This document shows positions 10,001 through 19,849 of a stretch of DNA of 64,000 nt, piece by piece; the first letter of the stretch is position 1, and every line of letters begins with the position of its first letter. The translations under genes were made by a program, and so were the position numbers. The notes below the pieces were generated by a model, which saw nothing but the letters and a program-made list of their open reading frames with translations, was not told the DNA's origin and did not search any database. Source of the DNA: Ophiura sarsii (lineage: Eukaryota; Echinodermata; Ophiuroidea; Amphilepidida; Ophiuridae); NCBI GenBank assembly GCA_035610835.1, contig CM069457.1, positions 19,214,658-19,278,657 of the forward strand. Reading direction: 5' to 3'.

Positions 10001-12668
10001 CGATTACGTGTTATTCACCTTATTCATTACGTATTCAACATTTAGGTTTCGCGTGGCCACGGCCACCGTCGTCTGTGTAAATCCACAACGCCCTCAAACC
10101 TATGCTGACCAAATATTATGTTAAACCTGGTTAAACACTGTTAACGCGTTCAACGCCGGTCACCGACACATTCCGATGATTACCATAATTTATGTAATTT
10201 ATGCAAACGGCACCGTTTTCGCTACGTGTGTTAGTATAGGACTTTCCTATCCCAAAATTAATAGTATCCCTGGTTGTGTGTCCGTAGGTGGTGTATTTAT
10301 GTGACCACTTTCAGTCTGACCACTTTTAAAACAGTGCCAGCGCCCTCTATAAAAAGTATAGGGCCTAACACAATTTGCTTCGCTCGGCCTCCAGCCTTCG
10401 GCGGTCGAGGGGGCGGCATACGCCTCGCTTCGCTCGGCGCTCGACAGCTAATTATGAGAGGTACAGCTAGTGTCTTTGATCTGAGACCTATATAATTAGT
10501 TATATTAGTCTCAGCTTTGACAAAAACTACAAAACACTATTATACTTGACTCAATTCATGCAACTTTCCAAAAAACCTCAACCTGATTTGGTTAAAGGTA
10601 TATTATGTGATCTTTCCAGGGAACGCCCTCAACATCGAAAAAAAAATAGAAAGCAGACTTTCTTGCAGATTTACTTTTCTGATCATAAATCATGCATACA
10701 TTCCAAGTTATAGGGCGATACGATTCTTAATTACTTCAAAATCATGGTTTTAGAGTGAAAATAAACTGTCGGGATTCCGACAGTTTATATTTTTCACTCT
10801 AAATTCGCTCTAAAACCATGATTTTGAGGTAATTAGGAATCGTATCGCTCTGTAACTTGGAATGTATGTATGATTTATGATCGGAAAGTAAATCTGCAAG
10901 AAAATCTACTTTCTAAAAAAAATCATGAATAGAGGGCGCTCTCTGGAAAAGATCACATAATATGCCTTTAATACTCCAATCGGGGGCTTTGACTTGATCA
11001 CCATGGCCGGCCTCTTCCAACAACCCTACTGTGTCCTGCATTTTTGTCTTCCCTTTGCTACCTTTAAATATTGTACGTAAAACTTAGAAGATCTTCACAA
11101 TTTTGATGATAAAAAATGCAAATCTGCAAGATGAAAATCTGCTTTCAAAGTAAAAATCAAAGATAGAGGGCGCCACTTGGAAGAGATCGCATAATATGAC
11201 TTTAAATGTTCCTCCTTACCAACATAATCGATGCATAACTCCTTAAGCGACGTCTTCAGCGATTTCATAACCCCATCATATCCAAACTGGGTAGGCCATA
11301 CTTTGCTCACAATAAACAACTCTTCTCTCGGCACTGCACTTTCCTTGATCGCTATGGCGAGTTGGCCCTCGCATCCATACAACCTCGCTGTGTCTATATG
11401 GCGAATGCCACAATCTCGAATGGCATACACGATAGCGTCATGTTTATATCCACCAATTGGCGAGGTACCTGTAAATATCGATGGCATTTAGGTCTATTGT
11501 GAACTCTCAGACATTAAAGTACATATAATCATTCAATTTTCAAATAAAAAATCAGAAGAAAACCCATGCTTCTCTCATCTGCAAAAGTTTAGCCCAGAGA
11601 GATCTTTCCTTCAGACAGTTACGGATAAAAAATAATAAGGAAGAAGAGGGGACAAACGAAAAAAGAAAAGAAAAGGGTGGGGGTACGAAAAGGCGGGCGG
11701 AGAGGCATGCGAGGGACAAAAGAATGGGACATAAGAATGTTTGGAGTTATTACGTCGGTCAGGATATACGCGTACGTTGACGAGAAATCTGATATTTTGG
11801 AGGTAAAAAACCACCTATATAACTGATGAATTGATATGCTTTTTTAATCATAAAGTTTGTTCAACATCACAATTTTAAATCAAGAATATATATATATAGG
11901 CCTATATATATCAGCATGATGTCAGTATGCACAACTTCTTTCTGGCATAGGCCTATAGAAAAAGCCAATATTGATTCGAAATAAAGTGATTCATTTTTAA
12001 TAAAATATCAGTCAAAAGTAGGCCTACACACCAAATCGCCCCAAATGGGTTCGAAAATTGAAAAAAAAATCCAATTCATCCTCCTCAAACTTTCCCTGGC
12101 CCCTGTCCGCGTTTTTAAACCATACAATATCAGTATAATATACTCGACCTCTTTCTTGCATTGATAAAAAACAAAATATTGATTGGAAATGAAGGTGGCT
12201 TTTCGATAAAGTTTTGGTCAAAAGTAATCACCAGATCGCACCAAATGAGTTCGAAAATATCCCTCCTCGAACTCCCACTGTTCGCGCTAGCGCGGAGCGC
12301 GGCGCCTTAGTGACACTTTTGCAAATATTCAAATAATGCCCCCCCCCCCCCTTAACAAATCCTGGATCCGCCCCTGCTTTCAGATGCTTGCTGTGACAAA
12401 GTTGTGAATTGACTAGAAATTGCAAGCCGATCCTGGAAAATATATGAACGTCTACAGTGCAACAGGCCATACACACTCCAAAATGCATATTTTTAGATAT
12501 TTTAGGCGGGATCCGGGGGCGGGATTTTAGGCAATCATTCAAATTTGGATGATCCAACTTGGGACTGATTATTTGACTTGACTTACCTATCCCCACCATA
12601 GGGACTTTAACCCCATTGGTAAGAGTAACTGTTGTACTGGCTAGACTTTCTCTCATTGACGATGTCAT
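4011..12668 (-). CDS. Aldo-keto reductase gene, five N-terminal exons (3' end not seen)
   Basis: Aldo-keto reductases are cytosolic TIM-barrel enzymes that use NADPH to reduce aldehydes and ketones. Five exons on the minus strand (12587-12668, 11220-11468, 7254-7355, 4993-5084, 4011-4082) have AG acceptors and GT donors (GTAAGT, GTAAGG, GTGAGG, GTATGT, GTGAGT) and compatible phases. They join into 597 nt, 199 codons with no stop. The family landmarks are in order: VGIGTSP near residue 25, HIDTARLYG (catalytic Asp and Tyr), IVSKVW (Lys), LLHWP (His) and GVSNF. All four members of the catalytic tetrad are present. The family is usually 280-320 residues, so about a third is missing; the next exon is not visible between 1 and 4010 and may lie to the left of the window. 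The sequence recalls the small animal and prokaryote-type reductases more than AKR1B, but the subfamily is uncertain. Confidence 0.9.
4201..4583. mobile_element. hAT-type MITE with internal poly-G/poly-C
   Basis: The ends are CAGTGGCGGGTCCAGG and, inverted, CAGTGGCGGATAGGGG. CAGTGGCGG is a common hAT terminus. The interior holds very long G runs (about 4358-4400 and 4536-4557) that create spurious polyglycine and polyproline frames. No exact 8-bp target duplication is visible, so the flanks have decayed or the ends are off by a few bases. Confidence 0.65.
4830..4930. mobile_element. Partial hAT-like terminus
   Basis: A poly-G tract at about 4828-4840 is followed by an inverted CAGTGGCGAGGCTAGG terminus at about 4911-4928. 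Only one end is recognised, so this is a fragment inside intron 4. Confidence 0.35.
4993..5084 (-). CDS. Aldo-keto reductase exon 4
   Basis: 92 nt with acceptor TTTTCAG and donor GTATGT. With the G carried over from exon 3 it encodes 31 residues including SIGVSNF, the conserved loop after the fifth strand, and ends VVPHMNQ, the counterpart of PAVNQ in relatives. Phases match exons 3 and 5 exactly. Confidence 0.9.
5258..5824. mobile_element. MITE with CCCAGATAGCAAGAC termini
   Basis: Inverted ends CCCAGATAGCAAGACTACG (5258 onward) and the complement ending at 5824 enclose 567 bp. The interior repeats ACGTTGGCC/GGCCAACGT words, including two near-identical blocks at about 5748-5795. A CA dinucleotide flanks both ends. 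No transposase is seen. It lies between exons 3 and 4 of the reductase gene. Confidence 0.75.
5825..6740. other. Intron sequence with decayed repeats
   Basis: No exon is recognised. Between about 6190 and 6330 short GGGTCTTTGGGT-like words repeat, a decayed minisatellite. Near 6098-6145 a GTGCCGGGCGG-type word repeats. Confidence 0.5.
6741..7210. mobile_element. Foldback element with TAAACTGCTCACAAAAAGTA ends
   Basis: Two arms of about 205 bp (6741-6948 and 7010-7210) are near-perfect inverted copies around a spacer of about 60 bp. The ends read TA/AACTGCTCACAAAAAG, fitting a Tc1/mariner-type TA duplication. A single arm of the same family occurs at 56592-56775 and a short related end at about 36642. 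Exon 3 of the reductase starts 44 bp beyond the right end. Confidence 0.85.
7254..7355 (-). CDS. Aldo-keto reductase exon 3
   Basis: 102 nt with acceptor TTCTAG and donor GTGAGG. It encodes DMYLLHWP (the His is the proton-donor partner of the catalytic tetrad) followed by the helix ESWKALEECYQEG, the family's W-x-A-(L/M)-E-(E/x) segment. Joining to exon 2 (codon split G/AC) restores the LCIDYVDMYLLHWP context. Confidence 0.92.
7356..8333. other. Intron 2, right part
   Basis: No exon is recognised. Short open frames at 7621-8143 lack family motifs and splice context. Confidence 0.5.
8334..9875. mobile_element. Composite inverted-repeat element with GCCATTTTGG ends
   Basis: The left segment (about 8334-8400: CGCCATTTTGG, then TTGGAGGTATGTCGGTATTT) is repeated in inverse at about 9800-9875, where it ends AAAATGGCGGC. 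Weaker similarity runs further inward. The interior holds an unrelated perfect palindrome (8651-9039) and short direct repeats at about 9060-9320 (GGACTAAAAG, ATAATTTCG). No transposase is recognised. The terminal word CAAAATGGCGGC matches the known YY1 consensus. Confidence 0.55.
8651..9039. mobile_element. Palindromic MITE made of GGTTCT/AGAACC words
   Basis: The segment reads almost identically on both strands, with a centre near 8840 and arms of about 190 bp. The ends are CACTCTAAGAAA and TTTTCTAAGCGTG. AGAACC or its complement recurs many times, giving a cruciform-prone, self-complementary transcript. No target duplication could be fixed. Confidence 0.8.
9876..10591. other. Intron 2 with a GC-rich island
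   Basis: No exon is recognised. From about 10372 to 10445 the base composition turns GC-rich, with words such as CTTCGCTCGG and CGGCGGTCGAGG repeated or inverted, resembling the GC hairpins at 26870 and 36265. Confidence 0.5.
10596..10967. mobile_element. TTAA-flanked foldback MITE
   Basis: TTAA flanks both sides (10592-10595 and 10968-10971), and the inverted ends read AGGTATATTATGTGATCT. The arms of about 180 bp meet at an inner hairpin (AACTGTCGG/CCGACAGTT, about 10765-10790). A TTAA target is typical of piggyBac and Kolobok elements. No transposase is seen. Confidence 0.8.
11098..11201. mobile_element. Single-arm remnant of the TTAA-flanked MITE
   Basis: This stretch matches the right arm of the element at 10596-10967 (GCAAATCTGCAAGA, GAGGGCGC, GATCGCATAATATG) and ends in CT followed by TTAA. 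It stops about 19 bp from the donor of reductase exon 2. Confidence 0.7.
11220..11468 (-). CDS. Aldo-keto reductase exon 2
   Basis: 249 nt with acceptor TTTACAG and donor GTAAGG. It encodes the core cofactor and active-site segment: GTSPIGG, HIDTARLYG (catalytic Asp and Tyr), EEL-F-IVSKVW (catalytic Lys) and SLKTSLKELCIDYV. Length and motif order match the N-terminal half of aldo-keto reductases. An open frame runs past the donor into the intron but is not family-like. Confidence 0.93.
11469..12586. other. Intron 1 with decayed repeats
   Basis: No exon is recognised. It contains a TA-rich tract (about 11886-11910), two diverged copies of a segment with AAATGRGTTCGAAAAT (about 12045 and 12240), and a poly-C tract followed by a hAT-like end (inverse of CAGGGGCGGATCCAGG) at 12338-12376. 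Confidence 0.5.
12338..12376. mobile_element. hAT-like terminal fragment
   Basis: Poly-C followed by CTTAACAAATCCTGGATCC and GCCCCTG. Read in inverse it begins CAGGGGCGGATCCAGG, a common hAT terminus. The partner end is not recognised. Confidence 0.4.
12587..12668 (-). CDS. Aldo-keto reductase exon 1 (start codon)
   Basis: 82 nt. ATG at 12668 opens a frame that reads into TVTLTNGVKVPMVGIG, the family's N-terminal LNNG-x-x-(M/V)P-x-(V/L)G-x-G strand, and ends at donor GTAAGT. A second in-frame ATG four codons in could also serve as the start. Upstream lies a 70-bp tandem repeat; no TATA box is obvious. Confidence 0.85.
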
Positions 12669-12723
12669 CTTGTAAAATGCTTGTCTGTAACACTACCGAT
12701 ATAACATGTATAATATCTGTTAA

Positions 12724-12933
12724 GAAATAGTTGCTTGAACAATTCCAGTTGATGAAATCTATGGAGGATATTACCTTCCTGTGTATGGGAAGAGAAATAG
12801 TTGCTTGAACAATTCCAGTTGATGAAATCTATGGAGGATATTACCTTCCTGTGCATGGGAAGAGAAATAGTTGCTTGAACAATTCCAGTTGATGAATTCT
12901 ATGGAGGATATTACCTTCAGGCTGTGCATGGGA
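12724..12933. repeat. Three 70-bp tandem repeats
   Basis: GAAATAGTTGCTTGAACAAT starts at 12724, 12794 and 12864, so the unit is 70 bp. Copies 1 and 2 are nearly identical; copy 3 has a small insertion near its end (CAGGCTGTGC). They begin 56 bp upstream of the reductase start codon, so they lie in its 5' region. Confidence 0.92.
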
Positions 12934-13395
12934 AGATCAAGGTTTTGTTCATAGAGGGTGTATGGATTTCTTAATGAAATAGTCCATTATCAGTTGCAGT
13001 CCTCATCTTAGGCATTTAATACAGATGTGTTCAATAAAGTCCTCATGGATTGAGTCGAAAGGGAAAACAATAGCACCCGACGCTTTCACCACTAACCAAG
13101 TCCGAATGAACAAGTAGACTGTTGACTGTATAGACTTGATTTTCGGCACGGTCTGCCTGTATGACCTGTGTATGTGTTTTCACCATGGCATTGTCCTAAA
13201 GCTCCTAATCGATGAAAGGAATTCTTGTTTCGGTGGGCTCGGCTTAAAGTTCAGTTTTAAATTAAAGGAATGTTTCAGCAAACGTTTGGAATCGAATTGA
13301 TTCTTGGTTAAGCATGGGCAATGAATTGGTGTGACTAATTTGAATTGAACTGAATGATTTACACACCAACCGAACCACACCATCTATTCTAAATA
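12934..13395. other. Non-coding stretch upstream of the reductase
   Basis: No convincing exon or promoter motif. Short frames here lack recognisable domains. Confidence 0.5.
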
Positions 13396-13565
13396 TTATG
13401 TGGGGAACCTTAAAAACGTCATAATGGACCATTTTTAAATATTAGAAATGTCATTTTGGCGTACATCGTGCGCATTAGTTTGAATGTTTCATTATTCAAG
13501 CTTAACGAGATGGCTTCGCAGGACAGTTTTCCATGACCATTTACGTTTAAAACAGTCCTGGATAC
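13396..13565. repeat. Dispersed repeat (AACGTCATAATGGACC family)
   Basis: This shares long similarity with the tandem copies at 16385-17000: TTAAAAACGTCA, GGACCATTT, GTTTCATTATTCAAGCTTAA and GACAGTTTTCCATGACCAT occur in the same order. Confidence 0.7.
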
Positions 13566-13851
13566 GCCCTTGTCGTCAGACTACAAGATTAAGTACAAAA
13601 TAAATAAATAATAAATCAATAGCAATAATTTAATTCAATAGCTAAACATTCAATATTCTTTTAAAAACTCATTCAAGTTCAAGTTTAGTTTTCATTACTA
13701 GGGCATGTTGGATATTTAGTTATTATAGATACAGAGTGTAACAACAAAGTTTATACAATTTTTTAAAACAATTTACAAATAATTCTGAAGTAATTAATGT
13801 TTCGAGTTTTCATGTCATGTGTAACACCCTTTACAGCAGAGGACGCAGTAC

Positions 13852-13903
13852 CTGAGAAGATGAGAGGAACAGAGAACTTCTTTTGAGTGAGGGTCGAAAT
13901 GCA
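13852..13903 (-). other. Exon-like 52-nt block, copy 1
   Basis: On the minus strand this block begins TGCATTTCGACC after an AG and ends CTTCTCAG before GT. One frame reads CISTLTQKKFSVPLIFS. A copy with two substitutions lies at 18437-18488. Here the open frame could continue past the GT (GTASSAVKGVTHDM) before stopping. The identity of the peptide is unknown. It could be a duplicated exon or part of an unrecognised repeat. Confidence 0.4.
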
Positions 13904-15745
13904 CTCAAGTGATTTATTTACTCTTTATACGTAAACATCATCTTTCAAACACAAATAAATTCACTTGACAAAATCAAATCGTATTAATTAATTAATAATT
14001 GACATGAGAAATGGTAATGAAAGTATGATATCGAAATAGTAAGCATCTGACTGCGGTATTGCCCATGTTTAACCAAGAATCATACTATCACACCTAATCC
14101 TGTGTTACATAACTTCATCTAAACATAAAACAATATAACAAACTATTCCTAAACCATTACATTCTAGGACTATCTGTGATTCTAGTTGCCTGTAAGGTTT
14201 GAGCCCAAGTTTGACAGGTTGAACTGGCCATGACGCTAGTATTAGTAAGTTCCACCCAAGAATGACATCCATCCAACACCATTGACCGCATGCTGGGGAC
14301 CTTGAGTGTGCAGCAGCGGTGGAACTAGAAACAAGCCTGAGGGGCTGCAGTATTGCCACATTTCGCCAGATTTGGGCTAGTTTTAAAACTAAAATCTGCT
14401 CTTTGGATAATATAATGGGATTTTTTTTCTCGAAATTTGAACATTTGTTTTTATAAAATATGATATAGCACTAGTGTTTATGACAAATTGAAATTAAAAG
14501 TTGGATTTGTTATCACAAGAACATTTTCAAAAGTAGTATATAGGGCTTCTAGTTACACCAACACTAAAGAGCCTTGAGCTATGCTTAGGACAGCGGTGGA
14601 AATGGTAGCACGCATGCTGGCAAGACACAGTTGGTGTAAAATAAATCAGATAAATGGTGTAGGAGGGGATGATTTATTACCCTGGATATGTCATCAAAGA
14701 CGTGGTCAAGAAAGTTGGATTTTATACAGGGCACGGAACCGTAATGACTAATTCATTAGTGACTGAATAAATTTAAATAAAAGGTAAAATCAGAAGTGAT
14801 ATGATTCAGTAGCCAAATCGTGAAATCCTAAATTTAAATAATTCATGTGATGTGTAAACGGCTTTCAATTTAATTATAAATAAATCATGACTTTAACCAA
14901 AATAACAATTAAATGTGTAAACAAAGCATTATTACTTTCAAGCCCATATTCGAGAGTCATTCAATAAGTTCTACATGCTCACTCATAACATCGCTAATAT
15001 GAATGTCAGCCTCATGACATTTGTCATGATAATAGCTCTGAATCATAGCTACACATACATACAAACTCGAATGTATTGCTACGCCTTTAGCATACTGGGA
15101 TACTGCTATTCAGTCAAATGTTCGTTGTTAAAAAAGTAAACCCCTCGAATGTCAATGCATCGAATGTTAAATCTTAACATGATAGTCATTTTATGAGTTT
15201 ATAACAGAATTATGCCGTAACCTTTATAATAGTCAATCAGGCAGTCAGTGTTAGAAAATTATCACTTAGAAATTATCACTTAGAAATACTTGTAATCCCT
15301 CCATTTAGTACTGAATATTGAAGATCTCTTAGTTCTTTTGAAAAGCAAATACGACTTGCAGCAGTTCTCTGGGGTAGGGTTAAAACTAAAGGCTGTCATG
15401 GTCTGGTTCTGGCTAATTAGAGGGCATTTTTTTCAAAGAACATTTTTTCAAAGAAAAGTGACTGATATTTTCTAAGGTCTGTTTACGATATATCTGTAAT
15501 TTAGAACGGTTTAATTTACTTATAGGTACGTTTTGTCTCTTAGAATTGGCCAATTGAATAGCACTTAGGAGACATTTGGCTACCGTTAAACTTCATCTAT
15601 AAGCCCACATTGACTAATAGTTAATAAGCTGAAAATAGATAAAAAGGTATGAGCGCCCTCTTTTGATCTAGAGAAATTAGCATGAATGAGTTTAGTGTAT
15701 TCGATATTCAATACTATAAACTTGTATTACTATCTAAATAATTTC
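13904..15745. other. Non-coding AT-rich stretch
   Basis: No exon, RNA gene or bounded element recognised. The open frame at 14105-14359 (minus) has no domain and no splice context. Confidence 0.5.
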
Positions 15746-15749
15746 ATGG

Positions 15750-15835
15750 ACAGACGAATTGCTCAATTGGTAAAGCGCCCGGTAAAGCGTCAACTTCAGT
15801 ATCACGAGGTTGGTGGATCAATTCTCAACTACACC
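15750..15835 (+). repeat. Degenerate tRNA-like sequence (SINE head)
   Basis: TTGCTCAATTGGTAAAGCG resembles a pol III A box and GGATCAATTCT resembles a B box about 60 bp on. The arms do not fold as an intact tRNA, so it is probably the decayed head of a tRNA-derived SINE. Confidence 0.4.
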
Positions 15836-16384
15836 CTTTGCAATTTCTTTTGAAATCCAAGTGATATAGAAATTAATGCAAACTTTAATGTAAAATTATT
15901 ACTCAATTATACTAGCTTTTATATTGTTATTTTTCAAAAAAACAAGCGCATAATTAATTTGATTGTATAAAGTAATGATCTTAATAATCCAACCTTTTTA
16001 TAAGCTAAAACACATTTACACTACAAATTAACCACAGCAAAATGTATATATTCATTGGCTTATTTTAAATGTTTCACACAGTAATCTTAAACGTTTCCTT
16101 CATCATGATTTAAGGGCAAATTATGATGATGCATATTAGGTTGGTAGATCAAGTTAAGCAACAAAATGAAAGTAACTATATGCAAACCACTATAATCAAA
16201 GATAGATTCCTTATTTATTCATGGCCCAGCAGGCCATGCCCCCCCCCCCCCCATTGAAAAAAGAGTTAAGAAAAAGGAGGAAGAGGATATGAAGGAGGTC
16301 GGGGAGGAGGAAGGGTTGGGACATATGCGGCGCAAATGGGGTGGGGAGGGGGGTTGGCGGGGTCACATCCCCATAATTTTATAC
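15836..16384. other. Non-coding; short poly-C and purine-rich tracts
   Basis: No gene seen. A C run lies at about 16239-16252, followed by a GGAGGA-rich purine tract to about 16350. Confidence 0.5.
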
Positions 16385-17000
16385 GTTATAATAATAGACC
16401 TTTTAAGTGTTAAAAATTCCAATTTTTGCGCGCTTTTCACGTATTAGTTTCAATGTTTTATTATTCAAGCTTAACAAGAGGGCTTCAGGAACGTTTTTTC
16501 AGGACTATTTTAGTTCAAAAACTGGTTTTTTTTTGCTCGATTCGCGCTCACTTTTTTAACAGGTTTTAACATCATAATGGGTCTCAAAATACACCAAATA
16601 ATTTCTAAACATTATGTGGGGACGTTAAAAACGTCAAACTGGACCATTTAAGTGTTAGAAATGTCAATTTTTGCGTACAGTTTGAATGTTTCATTATTCA
16701 AGCTTAACAAGATGGCATTGAAGGACAGTTTCCCCATGACCATTTAAGTTCAAGATTTAACATTATAATGGCCCTCAAACCATGCCAAATTCTATGTTGG
16801 GTGGGGACGTTAAAATCGTCATACTGGACCAATTTAAGTGTTAGAAATGTCATTTTTTGCGTACTTCGCCCATTAGTTTCAATGTTTCATTATTCAAGCT
16901 TGACAAGATGGCTTCAGGACAGTTTTCCATGACCATTTTCGTTTCAAAACGACAACAATTTTGTGCGCTCCGCGCGAATATTTTCTCCAGGTTTTAATAT
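16385..17000. repeat. Three tandem, diverged copies of a ~190-bp repeat
   Basis: The block TTAAAAACGTCA ... GGACCATTTAAGTGTTAGAA ... TTTCATTATTCAAGCTT ... GACAGTTTTCCATGACCAT recurs at about 16390, 16618 and 16803. It is the same family as 13396-13565. A poly-G run (17037-17058) follows. Confidence 0.75.
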
Positions 17001-17548
17001 TATATTGGCCCTCAGACCCACCAAATATTCGAAATATGGGGGGGGGGGGGGGGGGGGGGACGGTAAAAACATACTTTTATATGACAATGTTCCACTCTAT
17101 TGACAGTGAAAATTAACTTTCACGCTCATTTTAAAGTGGACATTTTAGAGTGGACATTTTCCACTCTAAAACGGGTTGTCCTGCGTTTCACTCCCTTTTC
17201 GATTGAATTTCCACTCTTTCCACTCGTTTTACATTTAGAGAGTAACTGGTGTGTCACACCTAATTTTGGCTAGCAAGCTATATAGGGCGAATTGGTGGGT
17301 CATTTGCATATCCCCAAAATAAGTTTCAGAGAATACTAACTATCTGAACACTATGAAAATATATACGTGGCCCTATGTACAACTATTATTACATATAACT
17401 ATGTAATGTTCCCTTTGATACGCCAGTGAAGTATTACTTTGCCAAAAACAAACAACATACATGTATGTAACTTTATATTACAACTTTGTAAAATGAAATG
17501 GGTGTCTAAATAATCTTGTACCGCATCATTCATAAGATAAGATTATTA

Positions 17549-17925
17549 GGCCAACATTTTTTTTTGTAATGTTGTCCTCGACCGCCCGCTCGTCATTTTA
17601 GGGCCGCTCCGATTTTTTAAAATTTTTTTCAGATTTTTTTTTTTAAAAATCGTTTTTTTTATTTATTTAAAAAATCAGATTTTTTTTAAAGATTTTTTTT
17701 AGATTTTTTTAAAAACAGTTTAAATGGCATTGCATATTAAATTAAGTGTTTATAACATATATGTGCGGCTCTTAGAGTGATTTTAACTTCTTGTTGGCTG
17801 AACTTTGAGCTTCTGCTGGTAAAATTAAATTAAAAAAACCCCAAACAAACAAACAACAAAAACCCGCCCGCCCGCCCCTCCTCTCTGAAAGCTGTCGAGG
17901 ACAACATAACAATTTTTTTTTGGCC
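17549..17925. mobile_element. PIF/Harbinger-like MITE (TTA duplication)
   Basis: The inverted ends GGCCAACATTTTTTTTTG and GGCCAAAAAAAAATTG (as complement) continue into GTTGTCCTCGAC on both sides. TTA flanks both ends (17546-17548 and 17926-17928), matching the three-base TWA target of PIF/Harbinger. The interior is AT-rich with T-run inverted repeats. No transposase. Confidence 0.75.
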
Positions 17926-18436
17926 TTACTATAACATCATTCCCAAATTATCACTGGTTATCTACAATTGATTGGAACATATCCTCCCGGACATCCTCAT
18001 TAAATCAACTTACGTCGCTCGTCCTTATCTATCTGTCTTATACCACACAGTAGGCGTTTAAACCTGCAGTGCGTGCTTGAGCCCACCGATACAATACTTT
18101 TCATTACTGAAGTACGTAGTTATCAAACTCATATAGCATATCAACAGATATCAATCAAAGTTATGCATTTATGAATCTAGGATACATTTATAATTGACAA
18201 CGATTTCGAAATTCGCCCAAATAATAATTGTCATGACTTGACTAATTAAACTCTTTTGGTAACTTTTAACCTTCCATAGCGTTATTAACAAAAACAATAA
18301 CTCGTATATATATCCAACTTCTATATTATATGGAACTTCTAACCAAAATCTAAACCAAACAACAAATCATATGTCATAGATCTATGCAATTAAATACATT
18401 TAAAACAATATATGAAATATCAAATTGTATACATAC
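17926..18436. other. Non-coding stretch
   Basis: No gene or bounded element recognised. Confidence 0.5.
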
Positions 18437-18488
18437 CTGAGAAGATGAGAGGAACACAGAACTTGTTTTGAGTGAGGGTCGAAATGCA
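18437..18488 (-). other. Exon-like 52-nt block, copy 2
   Basis: Same block as 13852-13903, preceded by AG (CATCAG) and followed by a strong donor (GTATGT). One frame reads CISTLTQNKFCVPLIFS. This copy fits an internal exon better than copy 1. Neighbouring exons are not identified, so the gene is unknown. Confidence 0.45.
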
Positions 18489-19240
18489 CTGATGACTATG
18501 AGATAGATCAATAGCTATAGCTCTAAAACCCATCTAATGGACTATTCCAAAAATTACTAGGGGTGGGTTATTTCTGCCTTTTTGCATTTGACGGGGCCCT
18601 TACAATACTAAAAGCACATTTCAAGCCAAAATATATATTAATTATGGACAGAACTTATTTAATAGAAATATCATTCTAAAAGCACATTTCAAGCTAAAAT
18701 CTATAAAATACCGCGTACCAAATAACATGGGAAATCATCAAACAATCCAACATCGCCTGATGATCGCCTCACGTACGGCGTGAAACCCGACGGTAGCAAG
18801 GAAATGTCCCGGGTAATGTACTGTCATGACTGTGTAATGCCTATAATATAATATATATTATATTATATGGTTCTGCATTTAATTGCATTGAGCACTCTGC
18901 CTGACGGCTTATCTAACTTTATGTGAATCATTCGAATTAAATTGAAATTGCAAAAAAATTCATCCATGTACCTCTTTGGCTGAATAAATCAGTTGGGGCA
19001 CATGGGGCCCTTTAGTGCCACTGTCTGGGGATCATTCTAAAGTTGCTGTCGTTGATATGTGTGTGTTAGTTATAATAGTCTATCAGCTACGGGACTTTTA
19101 ATGGACCGAGAGAAGTCAAGCATCTGATGGGGTCAGTCTAGCACTGGTATCGGGCTCACTGATTTTCTCATTTACTGATTTTCCAGTTAAAAATGGAGCT
19201 CAATTGCGATACATGTGCCTGTGCTACATATGGGCCCAAT
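18489..19240. other. Non-coding stretch with an AT palindrome and a possible ribozyme-like fold
   Basis: No gene seen. An AT-only palindrome lies at about 18840-18867. A CTGATGA ... GAAAC combination at about 18757-18786 is discussed as a finding. Confidence 0.45.
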
Positions 19241-19584
19241 ATATAGATGGTGTGACCGGTGACGTCATGTATTTACAAATGGGACACCCTCTGTTGATTC
19301 CCTCCAGGCAGAATATACAGTAAAGTTAATGAAGACAACATGAAATTTCTTTCTAATGAATTGTAAAACTCATTTTTTTTAAAAATATTTTTGTGAAATG
19401 CGATAGCTTGTAGCATTCCTAAGCAAGTTTAAAGACAGTTTTGATAACAATTTGCTGTGACACCATAATCTAGTTAGAAAACCTGATCTGGCCTATGTAA
19501 ACTATAGGAACTCTTGCCCGGTGTGTTTTGTCTCAAATCAACAGAGGGCGTCCTAAATGTAAACAACGGTCACCTCATCTATAG
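19241..19584. mobile_element. Second GTCTATAGATG-family element
   Basis: The ends ATATAGATGGTGTGACCG and, inverted, CTATAGATGAGGTGACCG match the element at 3173-3987. Inside, AACAGAGGGYGTCCYAAATG-type sequences are also inverted. No transposase. Confidence 0.65.
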
Positions 19585-19849
19585 GCCTATACAGTGAAAT
19601 GGAGCGCCGAAGGCGCGATGGAGCGCGAGCCCTGGGAGATTCGCAAGGATTTTACGAGTTATTTTCACCGCCTCTTAATTGATTCCCTGTTGTTACTAAT
19701 TTGTCACATTTAACACAATAAATCCAAATACCAAAGCCACGCCTTTTACTCATAAGATCGTCTCTAATAGATGCACCTGACACGTGTTGTCAGCTTGCAC
19801 TATGCAGGCAGGTTCGTTTCTATGGTGATCAGACTGTTAAACATAATTT

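Noticed and set aside
14105..14359. 84-codon minus-strand frame
   Set aside because: No domain, no neighbouring exons, unremarkable composition.
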